NCBI RefSeq assembly: GCF_901000735.1
Contig: NC_081543.1
Coordinates: 25,873,515-25,937,514 of the forward strand
Source of the DNA: Corylus avellana
Taxonomy: Eukaryota > Streptophyta > Magnoliopsida > Fagales > Betulaceae
Direction: 5' to 3'
Length of the DNA stretch: 64,000 bases
Shown here: piece after piece, positions 27,670 to 42,849 of the stretch
Numbering within the stretch: position 1 is the stretch's first letter
Layout: every line of letters begins with the position of its first letter
Program-made: the position numbers and the translations under genes
Notes under the pieces: generated by a model
Databases searched by the model: none
What the model was told of the DNA's origin: nothing
Seen by the model: the letters and a program-made list of their open reading frames with translations, nothing else

Positions 27670-29053
27670 GTTCTACATATATATTCCACCTTCAATCAAA
27701 GATAGATTACCATTTTTCCAATTCACATGGTATTAAAATAAAAGTCTTGAATTTTACTTATTAAATAAGAGTTTGATTTTATACCTAAAAAAAATTAAAA
27801 TATTGATTAAGTAATTATCAGGATATAGAGCTAGATTTTAGGGGTGAGCATAGAAGCAATTACGTGTACACTACGTATAGTATCAAATATAGCACCCTAA
27901 AAATGAGAATAATTGAAGCTAATGACGTAGTGGAGTGGTTACAAGAATCTTACTGTCATGACTATTGTAATCTCTGTGACATCTTATTTTTTACTCGAAT
28001 TGACAAACTTATACCCATCTTGATATATAGACATCTAGCTAATAGTAAGGAAATGTTACACTGGAATGATTATTATTTGAGAATAAGAATGAGTATTACT
28101 ATAATTACAAGAAACTATACGTGTAATAGAATTATCATTTCTATTTATTGGTTTTAGTAACAATACATGAATGACCAAATTTCTAACTCGAATCGAATCA
28201 TATTTTAACTTAATTTCTTAAAATACTATTAATAAAAAAAATATATATAGATTTTTTGGGATATAATTATTTTTAGAGCTATCCAATTCTTGGAGGATCG
28301 ATCTCTACTACTTTTTGAGATGAATTGTTATTCTTCTTTTAAGAGAATAGTTATTCTTAAGAGGATGTTTGAGATTGTGTGGGAAACACGTCTTTTAAAG
28401 TTAAAAAAAATAAAACACCTTCATTTTTAAGTTTTTTTCCCTTAAATATGCTTTGATTATTTTTAGAATAAAAAAGTCAAATAAGTATTCTTAGAGTTTT
28501 TAACCTAACAGACCAATTTTTCATTTAGCACAACTTTCTAGATACTATAAATATTTTTTAAACTTTCTAATGCAATATCAAATTGGTGAAGCTGAGAATG
28601 AAAGTTTTTAAGCATTTTCATCAAATTGCCTCACCAAAGTTTTAGTTCAATCAGCTGGGATCACATTTAATAAAGCAGAGGTCACTAGTTCAAATCCTCC
28701 TCCCCCCTCTTGTGCGGACATGTAAAAAAAAAACAAAAAAAAAAATGGTGAGTGAATACTACTCACTATTAATAGTAGTGAGTACTATTTACTTACCAAT
28801 TAAATAAAAAAATATTGTTTCTCTCTCCTCCTTTAATAGTTAGAAAAAGAATAAACAAATCTTTTAAAAAAATAATATTTAAATAGAATAGTTAAAATTG
28901 ATTGTTAAAATAGTGAAGCTGTTGGTGGTGTTCTAAAAAAATTAGTTAAATTAATAGAGAAAAATGTACTTTTAATTATTTTGGTAAATAAAATTTGATG
29001 GGGCGGCTAATAATGCTATGATGAAGTCATGATTCCTATAGTAACAATGGCTC

Positions 29054-29061
29054 TATAAATA
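29054..29061 (+). promoter_or_regulatory. TATA box of endoglucanase copy 3
   Basis: TATAAATA, 57 bp before the start codon. Confidence 0.7.
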
Positions 29062-29065
29062 CTAA

Positions 29066-33781
<4,716 letters not shown>

Positions 33782-34097
33782 GTTGTGCTAAAGATCGATG
33801 AGTACTTCATTCAACTAGTAATATTGTACTCTATGGCTTAAATAATAATGCAGAATCTCATCTTTGTTACATGCACGAGTTAATACAAAATCATATACAT
33901 ATTCCTAAATGGATGCCACGAAAGTTATTGCTCGAGAAATTAAAGAAGTTTGGAGGAATTCCTACAAGAGTTGCCCTTTCCTTTTAGATTCCGCTTAACT
34001 TCCTTTGAGCATCAAAGCAATTATGTACGTGTAGGGCTGAAATTGCGGGTGACTAACCACCCTAACCGTTGTTTCGACTTCTTCTCTTTTTTTTTTC

Positions 34098-34730
34098 TCT
34101 TTTTTATCCTTTTAAAAAACCGATAGTTATTAAATAATTGCTATTTAATTTTATTAGCTACTTAATAACTGCTAATCTCAACCGCATTTTGCACTCTATG
34201 TGGGCTTATAATTCTTCAAACTAATTCTTTAAATACATCCACTTATACAAATGGGTCTGATGCCGTCACACATTTATGATTCCTCAAGTCAAGTTGCTCG
34301 GATCAAGACAAATTAGGAAGGCTCGGATCAAGAGAAAGATGGCAAAGTAGCCGAAAAGTAGTTTTGGAGGTCTTTAATAATAATAATAATAAAAACAAAT
34401 AAAATATCTATAATGTCTGGATTTCAATTATTGGGGATGACGTTGAGTTTATTGTCAATGAAACTTAATAGCATGTCAGACCTAAAAGCTTAAATTTATG
34501 AGTTTGGTCATAATTCAACTTATGAGTTTGGTATCAGTTCGTTTTGGCATAGATAATTTTTAGAAAATATTTTTCATATTTTTTGGTGTTTGGTAGAACA
34601 AAAAATATTTTTGGTTTAATTAAAAAAATTTCTTTAATTTTTATAAAATGGTCTCCATTTTTTTAAAATCATAAACCACTTTTCGAGTTTAAACATCTTA
34701 TTCTCAAATTGACAGACTCAGCCAGAACGA
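34098..34730. other. AT-rich spacer after copy 3
   Basis: It starts inside a possible hAT-type MITE whose left end is TAGGGCTGAAATTGCGG at about 34034 (also at about 26057 after copy 2). No gene is seen. Confidence 0.4.
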
Positions 34731-34734
34731 ATTC

Positions 34735-35056
34735 ACCGAACCTCCGTCGAGACTCCCTTGGGACTCACCGAGACCCAATTGATCAACTGTTGGGACCCAA
34801 ATGGGACCTGTCGTAACACGATCGGAACTCGCTGGGACCCATCTAGGCCACCACCAAGACCCAATTGATCAACTGTTGGGACCCAAATGGGACCTGTCGT
34901 AGCACGATCGGACTTGCTGGGACCCATCTAGGCCACCACCAAGACCTAGTCAGGACCCCGTCGAGACCCACTAGGACTTTACTAGAACTCTATCACGACC
35001 TAGTTAACTCCGTTTGTTTCGACGTAAAATATTTTTCGTTCTTAAAAAATAATTTC

Positions 35057-35137
<81 letters not shown>

Positions 35138-35480
35138 TCAATCAATTATATTAAACTTTAGATTATGATAATGTCTTGACTGAGTTTCAGAGGTGTCCCG
35201 ATCAGGTCTCGGCAGTGTCCTGACTGGGTCCCCCAACGAGTCTCGTCTGGTTCTAGACGAGGTCTCAACTAGGTTCTGTCCGGGTACCAGCAGTGTCTCA
35301 ACCGGGTCTTGGTAATGTTCTGATTGAATCCTCCTGATAATAATGTGCCGACCAAATCCTAGCGGTGTCCCAGTCGAGTTCTATCCAAGTCCTGACAGGG
35401 TCCTGTTCGAGAGTTCTGTACGGGTTCGAGCAGTGTCTCCGCCAGATCCCGACAATGTCCAATTGCACGTACAATTTCAT
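34735..35480. repeat. degenerate GGGACCC / GGGTCTC minisatellite in two opposite arms
   Basis: The left arm (about 34735-34990) reads GACCCA, TGGGACC and similar, and includes an almost exact 86-bp tandem duplication (34771-34856 and 34857-34941). The right arm (about 35180-35480) carries the reverse-strand version with a rough 20-base beat (GTGTCCYGA, GGGTCTYGG). The TA/TG microsatellite at 35064-35135 lies between. Confidence 0.7.
35064..35135. repeat. compound (AT)n(GT)n microsatellite
   Basis: About 38 bases of alternating AT pass directly into about 34 bases of alternating TG. Confidence 0.95.
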
Positions 35481-35489
35481 TTTCACAGT

Positions 35490-36650
35490 TAAAAGATCAA
35501 AGTCAATTCCAATTGAAGACATCCAATTCCCAAATAAAAGATTCGGGAGCCGGGCTATGCTAAAAAATCATTAATTTAAAAATTGATTTCATTGCTTGTA
35601 GGAAGGGTGTTTACCTGAAGATACGCAATGGGGCTTATCCTAATATTTTAACTTCTTTTTTTTTCCCTGAGCTTATCCTCATGCATTTCTGTCATTTTCC
35701 GTTACAGTTATATAATTGGGACGGTGGGCGGACAGCGGATTAATGTCCCACCGCATATGAAAATTCTCAGAAAATCTCCAACTTGACACATAATTGTGCC
35801 AAATATAGAAGAAATTAGATATATGGTCTTTTCCCAGTCTTTGTTTAATTATAGTGTTTGAATAAGTCGGATCCTCAAGCCAAACTTTTCTTGACTTGCA
35901 TAATTTCCACCATTAAATTATTAATAATTTTAAATATTAAAATAAGACGTGAGGTGAATGATCGATCCATAACAAAATTTGAATTCAGGACTTTTGCGTT
36001 ATACTATGTTAAATTAACCTTTGTTATAAACGTCAGCTTTTAATAAATAAATAAAAAATGATCACTTCAATCATTTAATTAAGAAAGAAATTACATTTAC
36101 CCCCTCTAATTTGTAATTACCATCCATTTTTCAATGTCATTTTAATGTTTTATTTCTAGAATGTCCTTTACCATTGGGTTGCAATGTCTCCCTTCCGCCA
36201 CCCAAAATAACAAAATTACTCCGTGTAAAACTAAAAATTCAAATAAAAAAAGGGGGGTAGCCATCATTTTTTCTATCTTATGAATGATATTTTTATCATT
36301 TTGAATTGCCGGAGAATAATATTACATCCCTAATGGTAGATTGGTGAGATCATTAATTTCAAAAATTGAAACATTGAAGATTGCAAAAAATGATGATAAT
36401 TAGATTCGTACGGTAAATGTAGCTAACCCTTTGATTAATATTCTAACATTTACTAACATACACATATATCTTTTGTCAGATACCTGAAAACTATTTCAGT
36501 GAATAAGTAGGAAACTAAATTACAAAACGGATGAGTGCAAAAAAGATTGAAAACAACATTACAATTTGCATGTTCTGAGACATTAATTGAAGCTTGAGTA
36601 ACCCATATATATATATATATGCTCCCTTTGTGTCATCTCCTACGGTCGTG
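35490..36650. other. AT-rich 3' flank of the WRKY gene
   Basis: No supported gene. It includes a degenerate copy of the dispersed motif AATCATTTAATTAA and probably the WRKY 3' untranslated region on the minus strand. Confidence 0.45.
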
Positions 36651-36656
36651 GATTTG

Positions 36657-38044
36657 TCAATGAAACCAAGGTAAAGGACAGTTATCCAATAATTGGTCCA
36701 AAAAGAAACCATCTTCTAGGCTTGGAAAGAATAATTCGTTGTCCAAAATAGTATCAGGCATGGAAATTATGTTACTATTACCTTCATTTCCTTGCACCAT
36801 TTGCTCTTCCTCATGATTCTTCAGGCTTGCTGTACTTTGCACAAGCTCATGATCATCCTCAATGGCTGCCATCAAAGGGGTTGTCGGAGAAAGGTGGCTG
36901 CCTTTCTTTTCGGGTGCCGGGAACTTGCTCCGCCTGCTGCCCGCAAGCAAGTTCCGGCGAGTTGGATGGGTGTGATTGTGCTCTGAAGTATAGGTTACAA
37001 TGAAAATCCCCGGATCCAAATTGCTCCTTTCCACTTGTTTTCTTGCTGAACACCCTTTTGAGCTGCTGCACCTGTAATAGCTTCTCGGATATGGCGATCC
37101 TTTGATGGGTTTCTGACCATATTTACGCCATGCCCACAAATCTGAGCCATTTCCCTCCCCTGCCACATATTGCACCACCCTCTTGTGCTGATTCTTTCTG
37201 CTGCAGTTCGTGGGAAAAAAGAAAAAAAAAAAAAAAACTGTTAACTTTTGAAGAGTTTTCATGAATAAATTTTCAGCCCCATATATCATCATTAAATCAC
37301 CACTTTTTTTCAAAAACGATAAAAATTTTCGTGCACGGCAATTTAATATATACTAGATACTATCTTAAATTATTATTTTTTCAAAAATAATTGGCTCATT
37401 TGGGTTTGCAATTTTTTTTTCTATTCTACCGAACTGAATTTAAAATTGCGAATATCAAAAAAAAAAAAAATTGAGATTATGTTTGAGTTGTTTGAAAAAT
37501 ATAAAATTTTGAATAAAGTTAAAAAATTTTGAGTTGAGTTAAGTGTTAGCGGTGTCAAATCAACTAAAAAAACGAAGAAAAAAAGTTGAGAAGAATTGGG
37601 AAGAATTGTCTTTCCAAACAAGCCCTTTTAAGAAATGATGAATTTATTAATTCAATCTATATTCTAACGTATATATGAAATCTAAGATAGAATTAGCAAA
37701 ATTTTACACGAAATAACTAACCTTAATCTTCTGTAAGTAGCTGGTTGTTGTTTTTTACTTTGCTGCTGCTGCTCTGGTTGTTTGAGTTCTTTAGGAACAG
37801 ATATGGAGCTGGAGCTGGAGCTGGCTAGGATGTTTTGTGAGGAAACAGGGTAAAAGGGCTTGTAAAGGATTTCTAGTTCATCCAAAACTGCTCTGGTATC
37901 ACTGATTTCAGGAAACCCCAAAAGGAGATCATTTTCTACAGCACTCAAGGGAGCAAAAAAAGATTCTGGGTCAGCCATGGTAGGGGCTTCAATGAATTCA
38001 TCCATGCATCCTCTTACTACAGCTTGCAAATCCCAGCCCTCCAT
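36657..38044 (-). CDS. WRKY transcription factor, group IIe (WRKY29/22/27 type)
   Basis: There are two exons on the minus strand, 38044-37722 and 37200-36657, giving 288 residues. The start is the ATG opening [13 protein letters not shown], a start shared with WRKY22/29-type proteins. Residues around [13 protein letters not shown] also resemble the N-terminal block of WRKY29. The single WRKY domain, encoded by exon 2, has WRKYGQK followed by a C-X5-C-X23-H-X-H zinc finger, the group II pattern. A basic patch (KNQHKR) precedes it, and the C-terminus is acidic, suggesting an activation region. Known relatives act downstream of MAP kinases in immune signalling and in senescence; that role is inferred here. 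Introns in most group II genes split the domain after PYPR, but here the domain is uninterrupted. Intron 1 (37201-37721) holds a MITE. The promoter carries paired W-boxes, consistent with self-regulation or cross-regulation by WRKY factors. Confidence 0.92.
37391..37626 (-). repeat. MITE in the WRKY intron
   Basis: Read on the minus strand it begins GGGCTTGTTTGG and runs through AATTCTTCCCAATTCTTCTC, matching the element in intron 2 of endoglucanase copies 2 and 3 in inverted orientation. Confidence 0.65.
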
Positions 38045-38150
38045 GCAAATGGCGCCCAGATGAGAAGAAGAAAATGGAAGGAGAGAGTTTATTGGCAGGC
38101 TGTCAGAGAGCTGCAAACAGCTTTATGAGGAAACTGAAAGCAGGGGTTGG

Positions 38151-38157
38151 ATTTATA
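38151..38157 (-). promoter_or_regulatory. TATA box of the WRKY gene
   Basis: TATAAAT on the minus strand, about 107 bp before the start codon, leaves room for a 5' leader of about 75-80 bases. Confidence 0.6.
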
Positions 38158-38245
38158 TTGGGGAGAGTGTGTGAGAAAAAGTTTTTCAAAAGCTTATTTT
38201 GGATTTTCTTCCTTTCACTCTAAACCAGTTTTTCAATTTCTTTGG

Positions 38246-38265
38246 TTGACTTTTGCAAAAGTCAA
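38246..38265. promoter_or_regulatory. palindromic pair of W-boxes in the WRKY promoter
   Basis: The perfect 20-bp palindrome TTGACTTTTGCAAAAGTCAA contains two inverted TTGAC cores, the binding core of WRKY proteins. It lies about 90 bp upstream of the TATA box, a good place for feedback control by WRKY factors. Confidence 0.65.
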
Positions 38266-38861
38266 AAGCTGCGACTAGCGCCAACGATACTCGCAGGGAG
38301 ATGGTACTCGCTGTAGATTTTTGTCTCAAATCTTGCTTGGAGACTTGGAGTTGGTAAATGGTGGCGTGTTTATGGTTTTTTGTGGGTCGGTGAAGGCACG
38401 TGTGCGAGTGTGAATTTTACGTACTCGCGCGAGTATATTGGGTAGTCGCCTAATATTCGAGGACCGATAGTTTGGAATCTTCTGATAAAATCTCCACGCT
38501 CACACTCTTTCTTGAGTCGGTGATGTAAACCCAAATACGTCTTTTACTTGGTCAAAAATTTTAATGTTATTCGTTTACTTCACCTACATTTTTTTTTTTT
38601 TTCAATGGTGATTTATTTATCATTATCGTTAGTCTAAATTCATTATACATTTGGCCTGCACTTTGGATGAAAAAAATTTAACACTTTAACATTTTGGTAA
38701 ATCACTATTTATTTATTTTAATGAAGAATTTATTCATTTAATTAATATTCTAAAAATTTTTAACTGCTAAAATTTCTTATAATATTCTAAAATTTTATTT
38801 ACATATAGTCGTAGGTCCAAAATCTTTCTCAAAAAATAAGATTTGACAAGTGAAATATTTA

Positions 38862-39223
38862 GGGTAAAGTTCACTTTAACCCCATCAAACTATCACTCAA
38901 ATGACAATCTACCCCCCAAACTATCAATTATAATCTCTCAAATTACCAAAACAATGACAATGTACCCCCCTAATGCTAGCAAAATGACAAAATAACCCCT
39001 ATAAAATTTTCAATAAGACAAAAATGCCCTTAAAAATTTGTAAAAAAATTAAATTTTAGTATTTTTGTTTTTATTTTAGTAAGGGTAATTTTGTCATTTT
39101 AAAAAAATTGGAGGTACATTATCAATGTTTTAGTAGTTTGGGGGGTAAATTATCGCAATTGATAGTTTGGGAGGTAAATTGTCATTAAGGTAGTAGTTTG
39201 TGGGAATTAAGTGGACTTTACCT
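38862..39223. mobile_element. Mutator-type MITE with 9-bp target duplication
   Basis: The inverted ends are GGGTAAAGTTCACTT and the inverse of AAGTGGACTTTACCT. The 9-mer AAATATTTA flanks both sides (38853-38861 and 39224-39232). The interior has C-runs answered by G-runs, giving a fold-back. A diverged half of the same family lies at about 42030-42150. Confidence 0.6.
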
Positions 39224-39232
39224 AAATATTTA

Positions 39233-41555
39233 ACTAAAATTGAGAGTAAATTGTGGAGTCAATGTTCAAATTCCTGACATTTACTTTAATGCCATGTAAA
39301 ATCATTATTTAATCTAAAAGTTAAGCTAATAAAAATGATAAATTTAATCATTTAATTAACACCCTAACGGAACGGATTTGGATTGTTCACTTAATTATTT
39401 TTTAATAAAGAATCCATCAAATTTCTCTTTAAAAAAATCGTACGTATAGATTATGTAAGATATTGAGCAAGAGATATTTCTTATATATAGATGAAATCAT
39501 TAAAAACTTACCAAAACTAAACAACAAAGAGCCGAAAACATTACATGCCAATTAAAGAAATTAAACTATTCTTAACAGCTAGCAATCTAAGCAAGGCTTT
39601 TTCACAGCTTTGCGGGTAATCCTTGAGGTGGATCGAGGAAGCGAGTGGGAAAGCTACCAGCTGAGCTAGTTGTAGCAGCCCATGGTAGATTGTACATCTA
39701 ATGAAACTCTTATGTTTCTTAGTATCATCATACTAGCTTCTAAAATAATTGGTAAGACCAAAAGAAGACATAGTAAAAGAACTGAAAGACAAATAGTAAT
39801 ACATGACAAATATTTAATGGCCAATGTTTGGATCTGAAAAATTATTTACGCCAAAGAAAATTTCACAAGACAAAAGAGAGCTAGAGAAAGCAATGAGCTA
39901 GCTAGGTGGAAGAGTCTGGAATGTGCCACATGAGTCCAAAAGTGGCATCTACATGTGCAGCCCAATTAAGCACGTATAACACGGTGGTGTGTGAGATGTA
40001 TTAAATCACCAGTTATCCCAAAAGGTTAAATTCATAAAAAGAGGTAAATTTAATCATTTAATCATTACTTTAACACTCCATTTCACGTGAAATATTTAAT
40101 TGAAATGAGAAGTAAATGACGAAGTCAAGGACGTTCGAACTCAGGACCATTATATCTAATACCAAGTTAAATTATCGTTTATCCCACAAGCTTAAGCTCA
40201 TATATATGAAGAGGTAAATTTAATCATTTAATTATTACTTTAATAGGATTTACGCGCCAGGATGGAGACTGGTGAAAGGTGAAGCAGGGACCAATAAAGA
40301 TAGAGGGGATGTGGGTAGATGCATGGTAGAAGTGGGGGCAAAAAACCAAGAGTTAAAGGGGTGAAGAAAAAGTGACAAATACAAATGGAGGGGTGGGAGA
40401 GAGGAGTTTCGATCTTAAGGCTGAGGGGTACGGTTGATGTTAAACTACCATTGATTCTAAAAGTTTAAGCTAATAGGAAGAGATAAATTTAATCACTTAG
40501 TCATTACTTTAACTGTGGAGTTCGAGGCCGGCTCTTCCCTCCTCCTTAGCTTGCTTTGGTTTTTTGGGAGAGAATTTTGGTGTCGAGAGAGAGGTATCAA
40601 TGTGCTAGATTGAAACGACGACATTTGTCGTTTGATTATGTGTTGATCAAATGGAGGAAATCAATCAGGGGTGGAGGGCAGAGATCTGAATTTAGCTAAA
40701 CATCAAAAGATAGACATGGATTAATGAAGAATAAGACAAACATTCTCAAGACATAAAAAGCCTTAGCTTCGATCTGTTTGTGTACGTCAGACACAAGTAG
40801 TAGTAGATATTTACAAAGCCTAGTGTCATATATATGGTGACCATTGCTCACGTATAGCTAAGCTAGCTAGCTATGGTGTCTTGGTTGGTCCATCCATGAT
40901 CCATGGCCATCTCCATCTCCCTTTCTGCACGCACAAAAGCAACCTAAACAATATTGTAAATTGACAAGTCAAGTTTACTTTCACAAGAAACAAAGACATG
41001 CCCATAACCCCAATCTTCTTGCCAATATTCTTCCCAAAAAGGGCTCGAGAAACGCCGTTCAAAGACAAGAATATATGAGTCAAAGAAGAAAAAGTCATCA
41101 CTTACTGCACGCTTAATTCCATACCCCTAGCACTGTAGGGAGTGATGGTTGCTAAAAAGGGAAGAAAGAGAGGAAGCTAGCTAGCTAGCCAACTTGTACC
41201 GTAAATTGCAGGGAATTAAGCTGGATTTTCTGGGGTGACCACCATTGCACTACGAACCATAACTCTCAGCAAGTAGAGGGGGTTTGAAAAGATTGAAAGC
41301 TCTTGGTTTTGGATGAAGGGACTGCATGTGTACCACGCGGAATAATGCTACGCAAACCGCGTAGTCCTCGATTCCGTCTGTACGTTTTGGTAATTGTTTT
41401 TCAAAACTTTGACGCTGGAAACCACTTCGGATATATATTATAATATTATTTAGTTTCCAAGGTAACAAGTGGGAGTTTACCAATATTTCAAATAGTCCGT
41501 ACGGAAAACGTCGTAGACAATAATAATAGAAAGAATTGGAAGGGAGGAAAAGTCG
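39233..41555. other. no recognisable gene; dispersed short repeats
   Basis: The phrase GTAAATTTAATCATTTAAT recurs in variants near 39340, 40045, 40217 and 40483, usually followed by TACTTTAAC, so decayed copies of one repeat are likely. Short frames between 40860 and 41490 on the minus strand show no family resemblance. Confidence 0.45.
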
Positions 41556-41559
41556 TACA

Positions 41560-41990
41560 AACTTTTACCTGGAGAACTTTATACTCCTAAATTGTCATAG
41601 GATTTGATAAATTTTTTAAACTTCAAAACTTTTCAATTTAAACCTCTGAACTTTTAATTGCAATCAACTTAAACCTCTTCTTCATATTTAAAACGTTAAA
41701 AGTGAGACAATAATGTTTATACTCCTGAATTTTTTATAAAATTTCAAATTTATCCTTAATTTCAAATTAAAAAATTTTAAAAAAAAATATTAATGTAAAA
41801 AAAAAAATCATGAATATTTTGGTCTTTTTAGATATTGCCGTTGGAAGTTAATGGTTAAATCTGACGGAGAAGTTCAAATTGATTGCAATTGAAAGTTCAA
41901 GGGTTCAAATTGAGAGGTTTTGAAGTTTAGGGGGCTTGTCAAATCACTTGGTAATTCAGGAGTTTAAAGTGAAATTACCACAAACTAAAA
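41560..41990. repeat. fold-back MITE
   Basis: The left half (ACTTTATACTCCTAAATTG, CAATTTAAACCTCTGAAC) is answered by inverted sequence in the right half (TTCAAATTGAGAGG, AATTCAGGAGTTTAAAGT). It has no coding capacity. Confidence 0.6.
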
Positions 41991-42644
41991 CTAAAACTAA
42001 AAAAAAAAAAAAATTAAAACAAAATTAATTTTTTTTTCAAAATTATCCGAGTATTTTTGAAGGCTTTAGGGGAACATTGTCAATATTTTGATAGTTTGAA
42101 AAATACATTGTCAATTAAGTAGTAGTTTGAGAGTGTATGAACTTTTTTCCTATTACTTTTACTCTCACTCACATAGTCTGAAGTACTCTCAAGTTTACGC
42201 TCTAATGTCACATTAAAAATTATTGTTAAATTCAAAATTTAATAGTAAAAAATGTAAAAACAAAAGTGAGTATAACATTTCTCGTTACAAAAAATAAGTT
42301 CGAAGAATGCCTTAATGATATATATTTTTTTTTACCTACCCAAAAAAAAAAAAAGATTATTTTTTCTGTTATTAGTATAAGGTACTGCTACTACTGTTAT
42401 AAGTTACAAATAAATCTTTTTTCCATGACATATATTCGGTGATTTATCTTTGAGAAGTCCATGTAATTAATACATCTAAGATGGATGTGGTGCATGCACT
42501 GTGCACGCAATTTAATTTATCTTCATTAATTAGGCTTTGGATGAGAGGAGAGGGATATAGGGCTGCAGCATTAAGACTATTTATAGGGCGGAAGGAAGGG
42601 GTCGAGTCTAGAGGGGTCAAATGCCTCCCTTAATTTTAAAAAAT

Positions 42645-42681
42645 TTCTTACCCTTGATTGAATTTTTATCAAGGGTAAGAA
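42645..42681. repeat. short perfect hairpin
   Basis: TTCTTACCCTTGAT at 42645-42658 is exactly inverted at 42668-42681 with a 9-base loop, inside a T/A-rich stretch that also has the direct repeat TCAAATGCC on both sides. Confidence 0.75.
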
Positions 42682-42849
42682 TCGAATCAAATGCCCCGAT
42701 TGTCCACTCTCAATAACTCATTAGAGGACAAATTTGCCCACCTTTGCCCTGATTTTCTTTTGATATTATTGAGCAAAGCGTTTCTGTAATTAGGTTAATT
42801 AGAAAAATTACAAAAGCTGAAATTACAAAAGCTGAAGAAAAGACCAAGG

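Noticed and set aside
40871..41483. Small minus-strand genes in short open frames
   Set aside because: They show no family motif, no convincing splice or promoter structure and no duplication partner to test conservation.
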